From assembly GCA_963817635.1 (NCBI GenBank), contig CAWFPR010000005.1, positions 682,001 to 746,000 on the forward strand: a stretch of 64,000 bases of DNA, given 5' to 3'. Shown piece after piece: positions 34,040 to 43,581 of this stretch. Position 1 is the first letter of the stretch. The number at the start of each line of letters is the position of its first letter. The DNA comes from CAWFPR01 sp963817635 (GTDB lineage: Bacteria; Acidobacteriota; Vicinamibacteria; Vicinamibacterales; 2-12-FULL-66-21). Below the pieces are notes generated by a model. That model saw only the letters and a program-made list of their open reading frames with translations. It had not been told where the DNA came from and did not search any database. The translations under genes were made by a program, and so were the position numbers.

Positions 34040-35396
34040 GGAAATATCTCGCAACCGGCCTGTTGACTTTTCTGCTCGGTGCCGGCCTGATCGCGCTCGT
34101 CGTGGTCAATCCGGGCGACTGGTCGTGGATGAGCCGCGCGCGCGGCGTCATCGTGCGAACCTCCGATGCCCCACCCGCCGGCATTCCGGGCGCCGCTGCG
34201 ACTGCCGGGACCACGGGCGAACGGAAGATCAAGTACCTGGCGGGCGCCGATGGACCCGAGCTACGTCCGCGACAAGCCCGGCAAGTCGCCCATGGGCATG
34301 GACCTGGTCCCCGTGTACGAAGACGAAGGGGGCGCGCTGCCCGCCGGCACGGTGAAGATCGACCCGACGTTCGTGCAGAACATGGGAGTGAAGTCCGAGC
34401 CGGTTGTCCGGGCGGACATCCCGTTCACGATCCGGACGGTCGGCACCTTCGCCTACAACGACCGCCAGGTGACTCTCATCACGACGAAGTACGACGGATG
34501 GATCGAGAAGGTCTACGTCAACTACGTCGGCGAGCCGGTGCGCAAGGGCCAGAAGCTGTTCGAGATCTTCAGCCCCCAGCTCGTCACGACCGAACAGGAG
34601 TACCTGCAGGCGATCGACTATGCGAAGCGGATGGCAAAGAGCGCGTATCCGGACGCGGCCGCGCGCGCCCAGGCGCTGGTGGACTCCGCCCGGCAGCGGC
34701 TCCAGTACCTGGGACATCAGCGATGCGCAGATCGATGCGCTCGCCGAGTCGGGCGAGCTCCAGCGCACGCTGTCCGTGTCGTCGCCCGTCAACGGGCTCG
34801 TGGTGGAGAAGATGGACCAGGCGCTCGAGGGCATGCGGGCCACGGCCGGCATGCAACTCTACAAGATCGTGGATCTGTCCACGATCTGGGTGGACGTGCA
34901 GATCTTCGAGCACCAGGTGCAGTGGCTGAAGCCCGGCCAGCGCGCCACGATTGAGCTGCCGTACGATCCCGGCCACACCTATACGGGCGTGATCCGGTTC
35001 CTTCATCCGTCTCTCGATCAGAAGACGCGGACGATCACCGTGTCGATCGAGCTGCCGAATCCCGGCCTGAAACTCCGCGCGGAGATGTACGCCACCGTCA
35101 CCATCAACGTGCCGTCGGCCCATGACGTGCTGGTGGTGCCCGAGAACGCGGTCATTCACAGCGGCCTGCGCGATGTCGTCGTGCTCGACCTGGGGAGCGG
35201 GCTCTTTCAGGCGCGGGACGTGACGCTTGGCGTCAACGGGAACGGGCTCTGGCAGGTCGCCCATGGAGTCGCCGAAGGCGACCGCGTGGTCGTCTCGGCG
35301 CAGTTCCTGCTCGATTCGGAAAGCAACCTCAAGGACGCCATCTCGAAAATGACGCCGCCCTCCGATACACCGGCCTCTCCCGAGCGCGATCGTTGA
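34036..35396 (+). CDS. cusB: RND efflux adaptor (membrane fusion protein), two frameshifts
   Basis: The start is the ATG at 34036, overlapping the cusC stop. A membrane anchor (LLTFLLGAGLIALVVV) leads a heavy-metal-binding motif (PMDPSYVRDKPGKSPMGMDL), which in CusB homologues contacts Cu or Ag through Met. Barrel-sandwich and beta-barrel domains follow (DGWIEKVYVNYVGEPVRKGQ; IVDLSTIWVDVQIFEHQ). The frame is lost near 34248 and again near 34712, and a one-base change at each restores a continuous adaptor. All family blocks are present, so the gene was probably intact. It links CusA to CusC and may hand metal to the pump. Confidence 0.82.
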
Positions 35397-35412
35397 GCCC
35401 AAAGAGACTGTC

Positions 35413-38400
35413 ATGCTGGAACGCCTGATCGACTGGTCGATTCGCAACAAGGTCTTCGTGCTGCTAGCGACGTTCTTCGTGATCCTCGTGGGCGTCTATT
35501 CCGTACGCCAGACGCCGCTCGACGCGATCCCCGACCTGTCGGACGTCCAGGTCATCATCTACACGGAGTACCCGGGCCAGGCGCCACAGGTCGTCGAAGA
35601 CCAGATCACCTATCCGATCACGACGCAGATGCTGGCGGTGCCCTTCGCCAAGGTCGTGCGGGGCTACTCGTTCTTCGGCTACTCGTTCGTCTACGTGATC
35701 TTCGAGGACGGGACGGACCTGTACTGGGCGCGCAGCCGCGTGCTCGAGTACATGAACTACGTCAACGGCCGCCTGCCGCGCGGGGTGAATCCCTCGCTCG
35801 GGCCGGATGCGACGGGCGTGGGCTGGGCCTTCATGTACGCCCTGCAGTCGCCGCATCGCAGTCTCGTTGAGCTGCGCTCGATTCAGGACTGGTATCTCAA
35901 GTACCAGCTCACCGGCGTCGCGGGCGTGTCGGAAGTGTCGAGCGTCGGCGGATTCGTCAAGCAGTACCAGATCACCGTTGATCCCAACAAGCTGCGGGCC
36001 TACCACATCTCGCTGGCCCAGATTCGCAACGCCGTGCAGCGCAGCAACAACGACGTCGGCGGCCGCGTGATCGAGATGGCCGAGACCGAATACATGGTGC
36101 GCGGCGAGGGGTACATCCGCGACGTCGCCGACATCCAGAGCGTCGCGCTCGGCGTGGACGGGAGCGGCACGCCGATCCTCCTCAGGGATGTCGGCAATGT
36201 GCAGATCGGGCCCGAGATGCGCCGCGGGCTCGCCGAGCTGGACGGAAAAGGGGAGACGGTCGGCGGCATCGTCATTATCCGGTCCGGCGCCAACGCGTAC
36301 GACACCATCCGGCGGGTCAAGGCGAAGCTGGCGGAGCTGAAGCCCGGCCTGCCGAGCGACGTCGAGATCGTGACCGCGTACGATCGGTCCGGGCTCATCG
36401 AGCGGGCGGTGAAGACGCTCGAGGAGAAGCTGGTCGAAGAGAGCATCGTGGTTGCGCTCGTCTGCCTCGTGTTCCTCCTGCACGTGCGCTCGGCGCTGGT
36501 CGCCATCTTCACGCTCCCCATCGCGATCCTGATGGCGTTCATCGTGATGCGCTACCAGGGCATCAACGCCAACGTCATGTCGCTCGGCGGCATTGCGATC
36601 GCAATCGGCGCGATGGTCGATGCCGCCATCATCATGATCGAGAACGCGCACAAGCACCTCGAGCGCGACGGCGGAACGAAGGAGCACTGGCAGATCATCG
36701 CGGACGCCGCCAAGGAAGTCGGGCCGACGCTCTTCTACGCGCTCCTCGTCATCACGGTCTCCTTCGTTCCCGTCTTCACCCTCGAGGCGCAGGAAGGCCG
36801 GATGTTCAAGCCGCTGGCCTTCACGAAGACCTACTCCATGGCGGCGGCTTCGCTGCTCTCCGTCACGCTCGTGCCGGTGCTGATGGGGTACTGGATTCGC
36901 GGGCACATCCGATCGGAGGCGCGCAACCCGGTGAGCCGCCTGCTGATTCGCATCTACGATCCGGTGCTGCACCTCGTGCTGCGGTGGAAGTGGGTGGTCC
37001 TGGTCGCGGCCGTTGCCACCTTCGGGCTGACGTGGATTCCCTACTCGCGGATCGGCTCTGAGTTCATGCCCCCGCTGTGGGAGGGCGACCTGCTCTACAT
37101 GCCGACCACGCTGCCGGGGATCTCCATTGGCAAGGCCCGCGAGCTGCTGCAGCAGACTGACAAGATCATTCGATCGTTTCCCGAGGTCGAGCGGGTGTTC
37201 GGGAAGATCGGCCGCGCGGACACCGCCACCGATCCCGCTCCGCTCAGCATGGTGGAAACCACCATCACGCTGAAGCCGGAGTCCGAGTGGCGGCCCGGCA
37301 TGACGCCCGAGCGCCTGACGAGCGAGATGAACCGCGCGATCCAGATTCCGGGCGTGACCAACGCGTGGACGATGCCGATCAAGACGCGGATCGACATGCT
37401 GTCCACCGGCATCAAGACGCCTGTCGGCATCAAGGTCTCCGGTCCCGACCTTGCCGTGCTCGATCGGGTCGGTCGCGAGATCGAGTCCGTGATCCGTGGC
37501 GTGCCCGGCACGCTGTCGGTTTACGCCGAGCGGGTCACCGGCGGGAACTACCTGAACTTCAAGATCGATCGCGAGGCCATCGCCCGCTATGGCCTGACGA
37601 TCGCCGATGTCGAGGACGTCATCCAGTCAGCGATCGGCGGGATGAACATCACCACGACGGTCGAGGGGCTCGAGCGCTACCCGGTCAACCTGCGGTACGG
37701 CCGCGAGCTGCGCGACAACCTGCCCGCCCTGCGCGAGATCCTCGTCTCCACGCCCGGCGGGCTCCAGATCCCGCTCGGTCAGCTCGCGCCGCTCGAGATC
37801 GTCAAGGGCCCGCCGGCGATCAAGACGGAGAACGCACGCCCCAACGCCTGGATCTACATCGATCTCGAGGGGATTGACGTGGGGACGTACGTGCGCCGGG
37901 CGCAGGAGGCCGTCGCGAGCGGCGTGACGGTGCCGCCCGGCTACAGCCTCGCGTGGAGCGGCCAGTACCAGTACATGATGCGCGCCCAGCAGCGCCTCCT
38001 GTACGTGATCCCGATGACGATCATCATCATCTTCGTCATCATCTACCTGAACACCAGGTCCGTCTTCAAGACGCTCATCGTGCTCCTGGCCGTGCCCTTC
38101 GCGCTCATCGGCGCGTTCTGGCTGATGTACATGCTCGGCTACAACATGAGCATCGCCGTGTGGGTCGGCATCATCGCGCTCGCCGGCGTCAGCGCGGAGA
38201 CCGGCGTCGTCATGCTGCTGTATCTCGACGGCGCCTACAACGAGGCGGTCGCTGCCGGCCAGATGACCACGCGGCGCGATCTCGTGGCCGCGGTGTACCA
38301 AGGCGCCGTCAGCCGCGTGCGGCCGAAGATCATGACGGCGAGCGTCATCCTGGGCGGCCTGCTGCCCATCATGTGGAGTCACGGGACAGGCGCCGACGTG

Positions 38401-38538
38401 ATGAAGCGCATCGCCGCGCCCATGGTCGGCGGCGTCGTCACCTCGGTCGTCGTGGTCCTGCTGGTCTACCCCGCCATCTACTTCATCTGGAAGGGCTGGA
38501 GCCTTCCTGACACACCTGACAACAAGGAGACTGTGTGA
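35413..38538 (+). CDS. cusA: Cu/Ag RND efflux pump (CusA/CzcA family)
   Basis: The product has 1041 residues, the normal length. Twelve helices and two large periplasmic loops are present. Proton-relay residues are D403 (VDAAIIMIEN), E929 (SAETGVVML) and K972 (RPKIMTAS). Periplasmic methionines at GDLLYMPTT, NAWTMPIK and AIGGMNIT fit the metal path of CusA-like pumps. It uses the proton gradient to drive Cu(I)/Ag(I) out through CusC. It lies 16 nt after the adaptor gene and overlaps the next small gene by 1 nt. The frame is intact throughout, unlike its neighbour cusB. Confidence 0.93.
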   Translation: MLERLIDWSIRNKVFVLLATFFVILVGVYSVRQTPLDAIPDLSDVQVIIYTEYPGQAPQVVEDQITYPITTQMLAVPFAKVVRGYSFFGYSFVYVIFEDGTDLYWARSRVLEYMNYVNGRLPRGVNPSLGPDATGVGWAFMYALQSPHRSLVELRSIQDWYLKYQLTGVAGVSEVSSVGGFVKQYQITVDPNKLRAYHISLAQIRNAVQRSNNDVGGRVIEMAETEYMVRGEGYIRDVADIQSVALGVDGSGTPILLRDVGNVQIGPEMRRGLAELDGKGETVGGIVIIRSGANAYDTIRRVKAKLAELKPGLPSDVEIVTAYDRSGLIERAVKTLEEKLVEESIVVALVCLVFLLHVRSALVAIFTLPIAILMAFIVMRYQGINANVMSLGGIAIAIGAMVDAAIIMIENAHKHLERDGGTKEHWQIIADAAKEVGPTLFYALLVITVSFVPVFTLEAQEGRMFKPLAFTKTYSMAAASLLSVTLVPVLMGYWIRGHIRSEARNPVSRLLIRIYDPVLHLVLRWKWVVLVAAVATFGLTWIPYSRIGSEFMPPLWEGDLLYMPTTLPGISIGKARELLQQTDKIIRSFPEVERVFGKIGRADTATDPAPLSMVETTITLKPESEWRPGMTPERLTSEMNRAIQIPGVTNAWTMPIKTRIDMLSTGIKTPVGIKVSGPDLAVLDRVGREIESVIRGVPGTLSVYAERVTGGNYLNFKIDREAIARYGLTIADVEDVIQSAIGGMNITTTVEGLERYPVNLRYGRELRDNLPALREILVSTPGGLQIPLGQLAPLEIVKGPPAIKTENARPNAWIYIDLEGIDVGTYVRRAQEAVASGVTVPPGYSLAWSGQYQYMMRAQQRLLYVIPMTIIIIFVIIYLNTRSVFKTLIVLLAVPFALIGAFWLMYMLGYNMSIAVWVGIIALAGVSAETGVVMLLYLDGAYNEAVAAGQMTTRRDLVAAVYQGAVSRVRPKIMTASVILGGLLPIMWSHGTGADVMKRIAAPMVGGVVTSVVVVLLVYPAIYFIWKGWSLPDTPDNKETV

Positions 38539-38879
38539 TGCGAATGAACGCTCGAACCGCGATGATGACCCTCTCGCTGGCGGTGGCGGCGCTCGGCGCC
38601 ACGGCGGCGGCGCCGAAGCCCACGACGCTGACGGGCAAGGTCAGCGATGCCATGTGCGGCGTCACTCACATGGTCAAGGGGGACGATGCCGCCTGCACGC
38701 GCGCGTGCGTGAAGGGAGGCGCGGAGTACGCGCTGATCGTGAAGAACAAGGTGTATACGCTCGAGGCGAAGGACTCCATCAAGGCCGACCTCGACAAGCA
38801 TGCCGATCAGCAGGTCACGGTGACCGGCGAGCTGAACGGCAGCACGCTCAAGGTCGCCTCGGTGCACGCGGCCAGATAG
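38538..38879 (+). CDS. Small exported DUF5818-like protein
   Basis: The product has 113 residues from an ATG that shares its A with the cusA stop, with AAGGAG 8 nt upstream. A signal peptide (MMTLSLAVAALGATAAA) leads a compact domain with SDAMCGVTHMVKGDDAACTRACVKGG, which has three cysteines plus His/Met, then OB-like strands (DQQVTVTGELNGSTLKV). Such small proteins are widespread in Acidobacteriota and of unknown function. Tight coupling to cusA and possible soft-metal ligands suggest an accessory role in copper efflux. Confidence 0.65.
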   Translation: MRMNARTAMMTLSLAVAALGATAAAPKPTTLTGKVSDAMCGVTHMVKGDDAACTRACVKGGAEYALIVKNKVYTLEAKDSIKADLDKHADQQVTVTGELNGSTLKVASVHAAR

Positions 38880-39039
38880 CCATGCTCGACGGTCCCGGTC
38901 CTCCGGTTCCACTCTGCGGCAGGGTCCATGCCCGGTCTGGTCGCCCGCAGCTCGGCGGCACGTCATCTCACCCCGGAACAACAACACGCCGTGACCACCC
39001 CCTTCGTCAGCCGCGCCCCCGGATCGGACGTCCCGGCAG

Positions 39040-39062
39040 TGTGCAAAAGGAGACGGTCCCGT
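39040..39062 (+). repeat. Left copy of a 23-nt direct repeat (TGTGCAAAAGGAGACGG...)
   Basis: The 23 bases are identical to 48478-48500, and a further CACGCGACG is shared just beyond. The two copies bracket the CopB/N-ATPase block. In one frame both copies read VQKETVP, and the left copy continues as TRDGAGWRVDGQPIPG before a stop. They may be decayed ends of a short coding sequence rather than integration sites. Confidence 0.7.
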
Positions 39063-39151
39063 TGACACGCGACGGGGCAGGATGGAGGGTGGACGGGCAG
39101 CCCATTCCGGGTGCGTCCGGCGTGTGACGTGTCAAGAACGGAGCTGGTGTC

Positions 39152-39349
39152 ATGTGGATCATCCTGATTGTCATCCTGGTGCTGCTCTTCGGCGGCGGCG
39201 GCGGCTACTACTACGGCCGTGGCGCCGGGTGGGGCACCCCGCACTATGGCGGCGGATTGCTCGGGCTCGTGTTGATCGTGCTGCTGCTGCTCTGGCTGAC
39301 AGGCCACTGGGGCGGTGGCTACATGGGCGGCGGAAACATGATGCGCTGA
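39152..39349 (+). CDS. Small glycine-rich membrane protein
   Basis: The product has 65 residues: one helix (IILIVILVLLFGGGGG), a Gly/Tyr loop (YYYGRGAGWGTPHYGG), a second helix (LLGLVLIVLLLLWL) and a Gly/Met tail. It resembles short DUF3309-like proteins. GGAG lies a short distance upstream. Function is unknown. It lies between the cus operon and the ackA remnant. Confidence 0.5.
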   Translation: MWIILIVILVLLFGGGGGYYYGRGAGWGTPHYGGGLLGLVLIVLLLLWLTGHWGGGYMGGGNMMR

Positions 39350-39380
39350 CGGGTCGCCCGTAGGACCCGCGGACAGCCCC

Positions 39381-39467
39381 GGTTTGACGGAGCGGGTCAT
39401 CCGCGCCGATGAGGAACTGATGATCGCACGTTCGACTGTTCAAGCCCGTGGAGGCTGCCTCAAATGA
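39381..39467 (+). pseudogene. ackA: 3' remnant of an acetate kinase gene
   Basis: In frame, this stretch ends with RVIRADEELMIARSTVQARG and a stop at 39465. It matches the C-terminal RVIRTDEELMIA of the intact AckA at 57.4-58.6 kb, and the DNA is also similar (CGGGTCATCCGC is identical). Only about 28 codons remain and no acetate kinase body lies upstream. The stop overlaps the copB ATG by 4 nt, so the scrap seems to be the end of a gene once coupled to copB in a donor or ancestral locus. It now supplies the ribosome site region (GGAGG) for copB. Confidence 0.65.
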
Positions 39468-41458
39468 CACAGGTGCCTTCGCACACCGGCTCCGGCCATC
39501 CTGGCCACCAGCCCCATCACGCTCATATGGCGGCGGATTTCCGGAAGCGGTTCTGGATTTCGCTGATCCTGACCCTGCCTATTCTCCTCCTGTCGCCCCT
39601 GCTGCAGACGCTCGTGGGCCTGCGCGAAGCCATTCGCTTTTCCGGCGACCTCTACGTCCTGTTTGGCTTTGCCTCGGCGGTCTTCTGGTATGGCGGCTGG
39701 CCCTTCCTCAAAGGCGTGTTCACGGAGCTCACAGCCCGCAAGCCCGGAATGATGACGCTGGTCGCCGTCGCCATCACGACCGCCTATGTCTACAGCAGCG
39801 CCGTGGTGTTCGGCCTGACCGGCAAGATGTTCTTCTGGGAGCTGGCCACCCTCGTGGACATCATGCTGCTGGGGCACTGGATCGAGATGAAGTCGGTGAT
39901 GGGCGCGTCAAAGGCCATGGAGGAACTCGCCAGACTCATGCCCTCCGACGCGCACAAAGTCCTGCCCGACGGCAGCGTACAGGACGTGCCGCTCGGCGAG
40001 CTGGCAGTGGATGACAGGGTCCTGATCAAACCGGGCGAGAAGGTTCCCGCCGACGGTGTGATCGTCGAGGGCGAGAGCTCGGTCAATGAGGCCATGCTCA
40101 CCGGGGAATCAACCCCGGTCGGCAAGAAGAGCGGCGGCAAAGTCATCGGCGGCTCTATCAACGGCGAAGGCTCGCTGACAATTGAAGTCAAAGGCACCGG
40201 CAAGGACTCGTTCCTTTCGCAGGTCATCGACCTGGTCAAGCAGGCCCAGGAGAGCAAGTCGAAAACCCAGAACCTCGCCGACACCGCCGCGATGTGGCTC
40301 ACCCTCATCGCCCTCGGCAGTGGCGCGCTCACCCTGGTGATCTGGCTGGTGTTCATGGGCCATGACTTTGCCTTCGCCATCGAACGCGCCGTGACGGTGA
40401 TGGTGATCACCTGTCCGCACGCGCTCGGTCTGGCCGTGCCCCTCGTCGTGGCGGTGTCCACGGCCGTGGCCGCCGGCCACGGCCTGCTCATTCGTAACCG
40501 CGAGGCGTTCGAACGCGCCCGAAAGATCCAGGCCATTATTTTCGACAAGACCGGCACGCTCACCGAGGGTCGCTTTGGCGTGACCGACACGCTCGTGTTT
40601 TCGCAGGACATCGACGAAGACACGCTGCGCAAGTACGCCGCCTCCGTGGACGCGAACTCCGAACATCCCATCGCCAAGGCGATCGCCGCTTCCTCGGAAC
40701 AGAAGCAGCCGGTTGAACACTTCACGAGCATCCCGGGCAAGGGCGCCGAAGGCCGGGTCGACGGCAAAGAGATCAAGGTGGTGAGTCCGGGCTTCCTGCG
40801 CGAACAGCACATCGACGTCACCGACGAGCGCATCGGGCCACTGCAGGCTCAGGGCAAGACCGTCGTGTTCGTGCTCGTTGACGGGAAGTTGAAGGGGGCG
40901 GTGGCCCTGGCTGACATCGTGCGACCCGAGGCGAAGCAGGCCATCGTTGCTCTCAAGGCGTTGAACATACGCTGCCTGATGCTCACCGGAGACAACCACG
41001 CGACGGCCAAGTGGGTCTCGGACCAGGTCGGGCTGGATGAATATTTCGCCGAAGTCCTGCCTCAGGACAAGGCCGCCAAAGTGAAGGAGGTTCAATCCCG
41101 CGGCGTGTTGGTGGCGATGACCGGCGACGGCGTGAACGATGCACCGGCGCTCGCGCAGGCTGATGTGGGTATCGCCATCGGGGCCGGATCGGATGTGGCG
41201 GTGGAAACCGCCGACGTGGTCCTGGTGCGGAGCAATCCGCTGGATGTCGTGGCCATCGTCCAGCTTTCTCGCGCCACGTATCGGAAGATGATTCAGAACC
41301 TCGTCTGGGCCACGGGCTACAACGTCGTCGCCATTCCCCTGGCGGCCGGAGCGCTGTACGCGTGGGGCGTGCTGCTCAGCCCCGCAGCCGGTGCCGTGCT
41401 GATGTCCGCCAGCACGGTGATAGTGGCCATCAACGCGCGAATGCTGAAGCTGACGTGA
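39464..41458 (+). CDS. copB: CopB-type P1B ATPase (CPH motif)
   Basis: The product has 664 residues. A His-rich N-terminus (HTGSGHPGHQPHHAH) is typical of CopB. The helix-6 site is CPH (residues 317-319, ITCPHALGLAVP) rather than CPC, which places it in the P1B-3 group that exports Cu(II)/Cu(I) or Ag(I). D361 of DKTGTLTEG is the phosphorylated residue, and GDGVNDAPAL is the hinge. GGAGG lies 9 nt before the ATG, inside the ackA remnant. Only 26 nt separate its stop from atpD, so it is probably co-transcribed with the N-ATPase operon. An N-ATPase led by a copper ATPase is unusual in my knowledge. Confidence 0.9.
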   Translation: MTQVPSHTGSGHPGHQPHHAHMAADFRKRFWISLILTLPILLLSPLLQTLVGLREAIRFSGDLYVLFGFASAVFWYGGWPFLKGVFTELTARKPGMMTLVAVAITTAYVYSSAVVFGLTGKMFFWELATLVDIMLLGHWIEMKSVMGASKAMEELARLMPSDAHKVLPDGSVQDVPLGELAVDDRVLIKPGEKVPADGVIVEGESSVNEAMLTGESTPVGKKSGGKVIGGSINGEGSLTIEVKGTGKDSFLSQVIDLVKQAQESKSKTQNLADTAAMWLTLIALGSGALTLVIWLVFMGHDFAFAIERAVTVMVITCPHALGLAVPLVVAVSTAVAAGHGLLIRNREAFERARKIQAIIFDKTGTLTEGRFGVTDTLVFSQDIDEDTLRKYAASVDANSEHPIAKAIAASSEQKQPVEHFTSIPGKGAEGRVDGKEIKVVSPGFLREQHIDVTDERIGPLQAQGKTVVFVLVDGKLKGAVALADIVRPEAKQAIVALKALNIRCLMLTGDNHATAKWVSDQVGLDEYFAEVLPQDKAAKVKEVQSRGVLVAMTGDGVNDAPALAQADVGIAIGAGSDVAVETADVVLVRSNPLDVVAIVQLSRATYRKMIQNLVWATGYNVVAIPLAAGALYAWGVLLSPAAGAVLMSASTVIVAINARMLKLT

Positions 41459-41484
41459 CGAGACCGCGGGTGACTGGAAACGCC

Positions 41485-42891
41485 ATGGAAACCACCACTC
41501 TCACGCCGGACCCGAGCACGAACTCCGGCACGGTCGTCTCGGTGCGCGGCAGTGTCGTGGATATCGGGTTCGACAGGCATCTGCCGCCCATTTATTCGTT
41601 GCTGCGCGCGGGAGCGGATGGTCAGATCGTCATCGAGGTGCTGGCGCAGCGGGATGCGCGGCACGTTCGCGGGATTGCGCTGACGCCTACGCAAGGTCTC
41701 GCTCGCGGCATGGCGGTGGACGACACGGGCGGACCGTTGAAGGCGCCGGTGGGCAAGGGCATCCTGTCGCGTATGTTCGACGTGTTTGGCAGCACCATCG
41801 ACCGCGAGCCGGCGCCGGCCGATGTCCAATGGCGTTCCGTGCACCGGGCGCCCCCGCCGCTGGCGCGGCGTTCCACCAAGTCCGAGATCTTCCAGACCGG
41901 CCTCAAGGTGATCGATGTGCTCGTGCCGCTCGAGCGCGGCGGCAAGGCGGGCCTGTTCGGCGGAGCGGGGGTGGGCAAGACGGTGTTGCTCACGGAAATG
42001 ATCCACAACATGATCGGGCACCAGGAGGGTGTCAGCATCTTCTGCGGCATCGGCGAACGCTGTCGAGAAGGTGAAGAGCTGTACCGCGACATGAAGGCAG
42101 CCGGCGTGCTGCCGAACATGGTGATGGTCTTCGGCCAGATGAACGAGCCGCCGGGCAGCCGGTTCCGCGTCGGACAGGCCGCCCTGACGATGGCCGAGTA
42201 TTTCCGGGACGACGAACACCGCGATGTGTTGCTGCTCATCGACAACATCTTCCGGTTCATCCAGGCCGGCATGGAGGTGTCGGGCCTGATGGGACAGATG
42301 CCGTCGCGCCTGGGCTATCAACCCACGATGGGCACCGAGCTGTCGCGACTGGAAGAGCGCATCGCCAATACCGATACCGGCGCCATCACCTCAATCCAGG
42401 CGGTCTATGTGCCTGCGGACGATTTCACCGATCCGGCCGCGGTCCACACCTTCTCGCACCTGTCCGCCTCCATCGTGCTCTCGCGCAAGCGGGCGAGCGA
42501 AGGCCTGTATCCGGCCATCGACCCGCTCCAATCCAGCTCCAAGATGGCCACGGCTGGCATCGTCGGTCCAGAGCACTACGCCCTGGCGCAGGAAATCCGG
42601 CGAACGCTCGCCCAATACGCGGAACTCAAGGACATCGTGGCCATGCTCGGCCTCGAGCAACTGTCGCCGGAGGACCGCAAAGTGGTCGGCCGCGCGCGCC
42701 GGTTGGAGCGCTTCCTCACCCAGCCTTTCTTCACGACCGAGCAGTTCACCGGCCTCAAAGGCAAGCTCGTCAGTCTCGAGGACGCGCTGGACGGCTGTGA
42801 GCGGATCCTGCGCGATGAATTCAAGGACTACCCCGAGCGCGCGCTTTACATGATCGGGGCCATCGACGAAGCGAAGGGAAAGGCGAAATGA
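41485..42891 (+). CDS. atpD: N-type ATPase beta subunit
   Basis: The product has 468 residues from the ATG at 41485. It is the catalytic F1 beta subunit with Walker A GGAGVGKT, the catalytic Glu in GIGERCREGEE, and Walker B VLLLIDNIFRF. The segment MPSRLGYQPTMGTEL is the conserved beta signature. Being first in an atpDCQRBEFAG order identifies it as an N-ATPase rather than the housekeeping F-ATP synthase, whose atp genes are ordered differently. N-ATPases are alternative rotary ATPases often acquired by lateral transfer, and several are thought to work as ion pumps. Its end overlaps atpC by 4 nt. Confidence 0.92.
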   Translation: METTTLTPDPSTNSGTVVSVRGSVVDIGFDRHLPPIYSLLRAGADGQIVIEVLAQRDARHVRGIALTPTQGLARGMAVDDTGGPLKAPVGKGILSRMFDVFGSTIDREPAPADVQWRSVHRAPPPLARRSTKSEIFQTGLKVIDVLVPLERGGKAGLFGGAGVGKTVLLTEMIHNMIGHQEGVSIFCGIGERCREGEELYRDMKAAGVLPNMVMVFGQMNEPPGSRFRVGQAALTMAEYFRDDEHRDVLLLIDNIFRFIQAGMEVSGLMGQMPSRLGYQPTMGTELSRLEERIANTDTGAITSIQAVYVPADDFTDPAAVHTFSHLSASIVLSRKRASEGLYPAIDPLQSSSKMATAGIVGPEHYALAQEIRRTLAQYAELKDIVAMLGLEQLSPEDRKVVGRARRLERFLTQPFFTTEQFTGLKGKLVSLEDALDGCERILRDEFKDYPERALYMIGAIDEAKGKAK

Positions 42892-43277
42892 ACCTCAAGG
42901 TTCTTCTGCCGTTTCAGGTCTTCGCCGACAAGACCGGCGTGTCGCGCATCGTGGCGGAGACGCGCGAGGGCTCGTTTGGACTCCTGCCGCACCGGCTCGA
43001 CTGTGTGGCGGCGCTCGCGCCTGGCATTCTGATCTACGAAACCGAAGGGGAGGGCGAGGCGTTTGTGGCCGTTGATGAAGGGGTTCTGGTCAAGACGGGA
43101 CCGGACGTGCTCGTGTCCGTGCGCCGGGCGCTGGGTGGAACGGACCTCGGCCAATTGCGCGATCTGGTGGAGCAGGAGTTTCTGACGCTGGACGAGCGCG
43201 AACAAAGCGTGCGCTCCGTCATGACGAAACTGGAAACCGGATTCGTGCGTCGTCTTGCGACGTTTCAACATGACTGA
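42888..43277 (+). CDS. atpC: N-type ATPase epsilon subunit
   Basis: The product has 129 residues. It opens with a beta-sandwich (MNLKVLLPFQVF then EGSFGLLPHRLDCVAAL) as in F1 epsilon, followed by a short helical C-terminus that may be too small for strong self-inhibition. It overlaps atpD at ATGA and atpQ by 8 nt. It sits in the second position that defines N-ATPase operons. Confidence 0.88.
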   Translation: MNLKVLLPFQVFADKTGVSRIVAETREGSFGLLPHRLDCVAALAPGILIYETEGEGEAFVAVDEGVLVKTGPDVLVSVRRALGGTDLGQLRDLVEQEFLTLDEREQSVRSVMTKLETGFVRRLATFQHD

Positions 43278-43581
43278 CAAACCTACCTTCGCCGGGCAGG
43301 TCGGCGCGAAGGCGGCGCGCAAGCTGAAGGCGCGGCGTCACGCCACGCCTGGCGTCTGGTTCGGTCTGGGCATGATGGGGCTCATCGGCTGGTCGGTGGT
43401 CGTGCCGACGCTCGCCGGCGCGGCGCTGGGTCTCTGGCTGGACACGCGGCACCCGGGCACGCATTCCTGGACGCTGGCGCTGCTCGTGGCCGGGCTCGCG
43501 ATCGGCTGCTGGAATGCGTGGCAGTGGGTCGCCAAGGAAGACAGGGCCATGCGGGAGGAACAGCAGGAGAACGATGAATGA
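43270..43581 (+). CDS. atpQ: N-type ATPase AtpQ (AtpI-like membrane protein)
   Basis: The product has 103 residues from the ATG at 43270. It has two helices (GVWFGLGMMGLIGWSVVVPTL and LALLVAGLAIGCWNAW) of the AtpI/AtpZ-like type, thought to help assemble the c-ring or carry a divalent ion. The gene overlaps both neighbours. AtpQ is a marker of N-ATPase operons and is absent from ordinary F-ATPase operons. Confidence 0.85.
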   Translation: MTDKPTFAGQVGAKAARKLKARRHATPGVWFGLGMMGLIGWSVVVPTLAGAALGLWLDTRHPGTHSWTLALLVAGLAIGCWNAWQWVAKEDRAMREEQQENDE

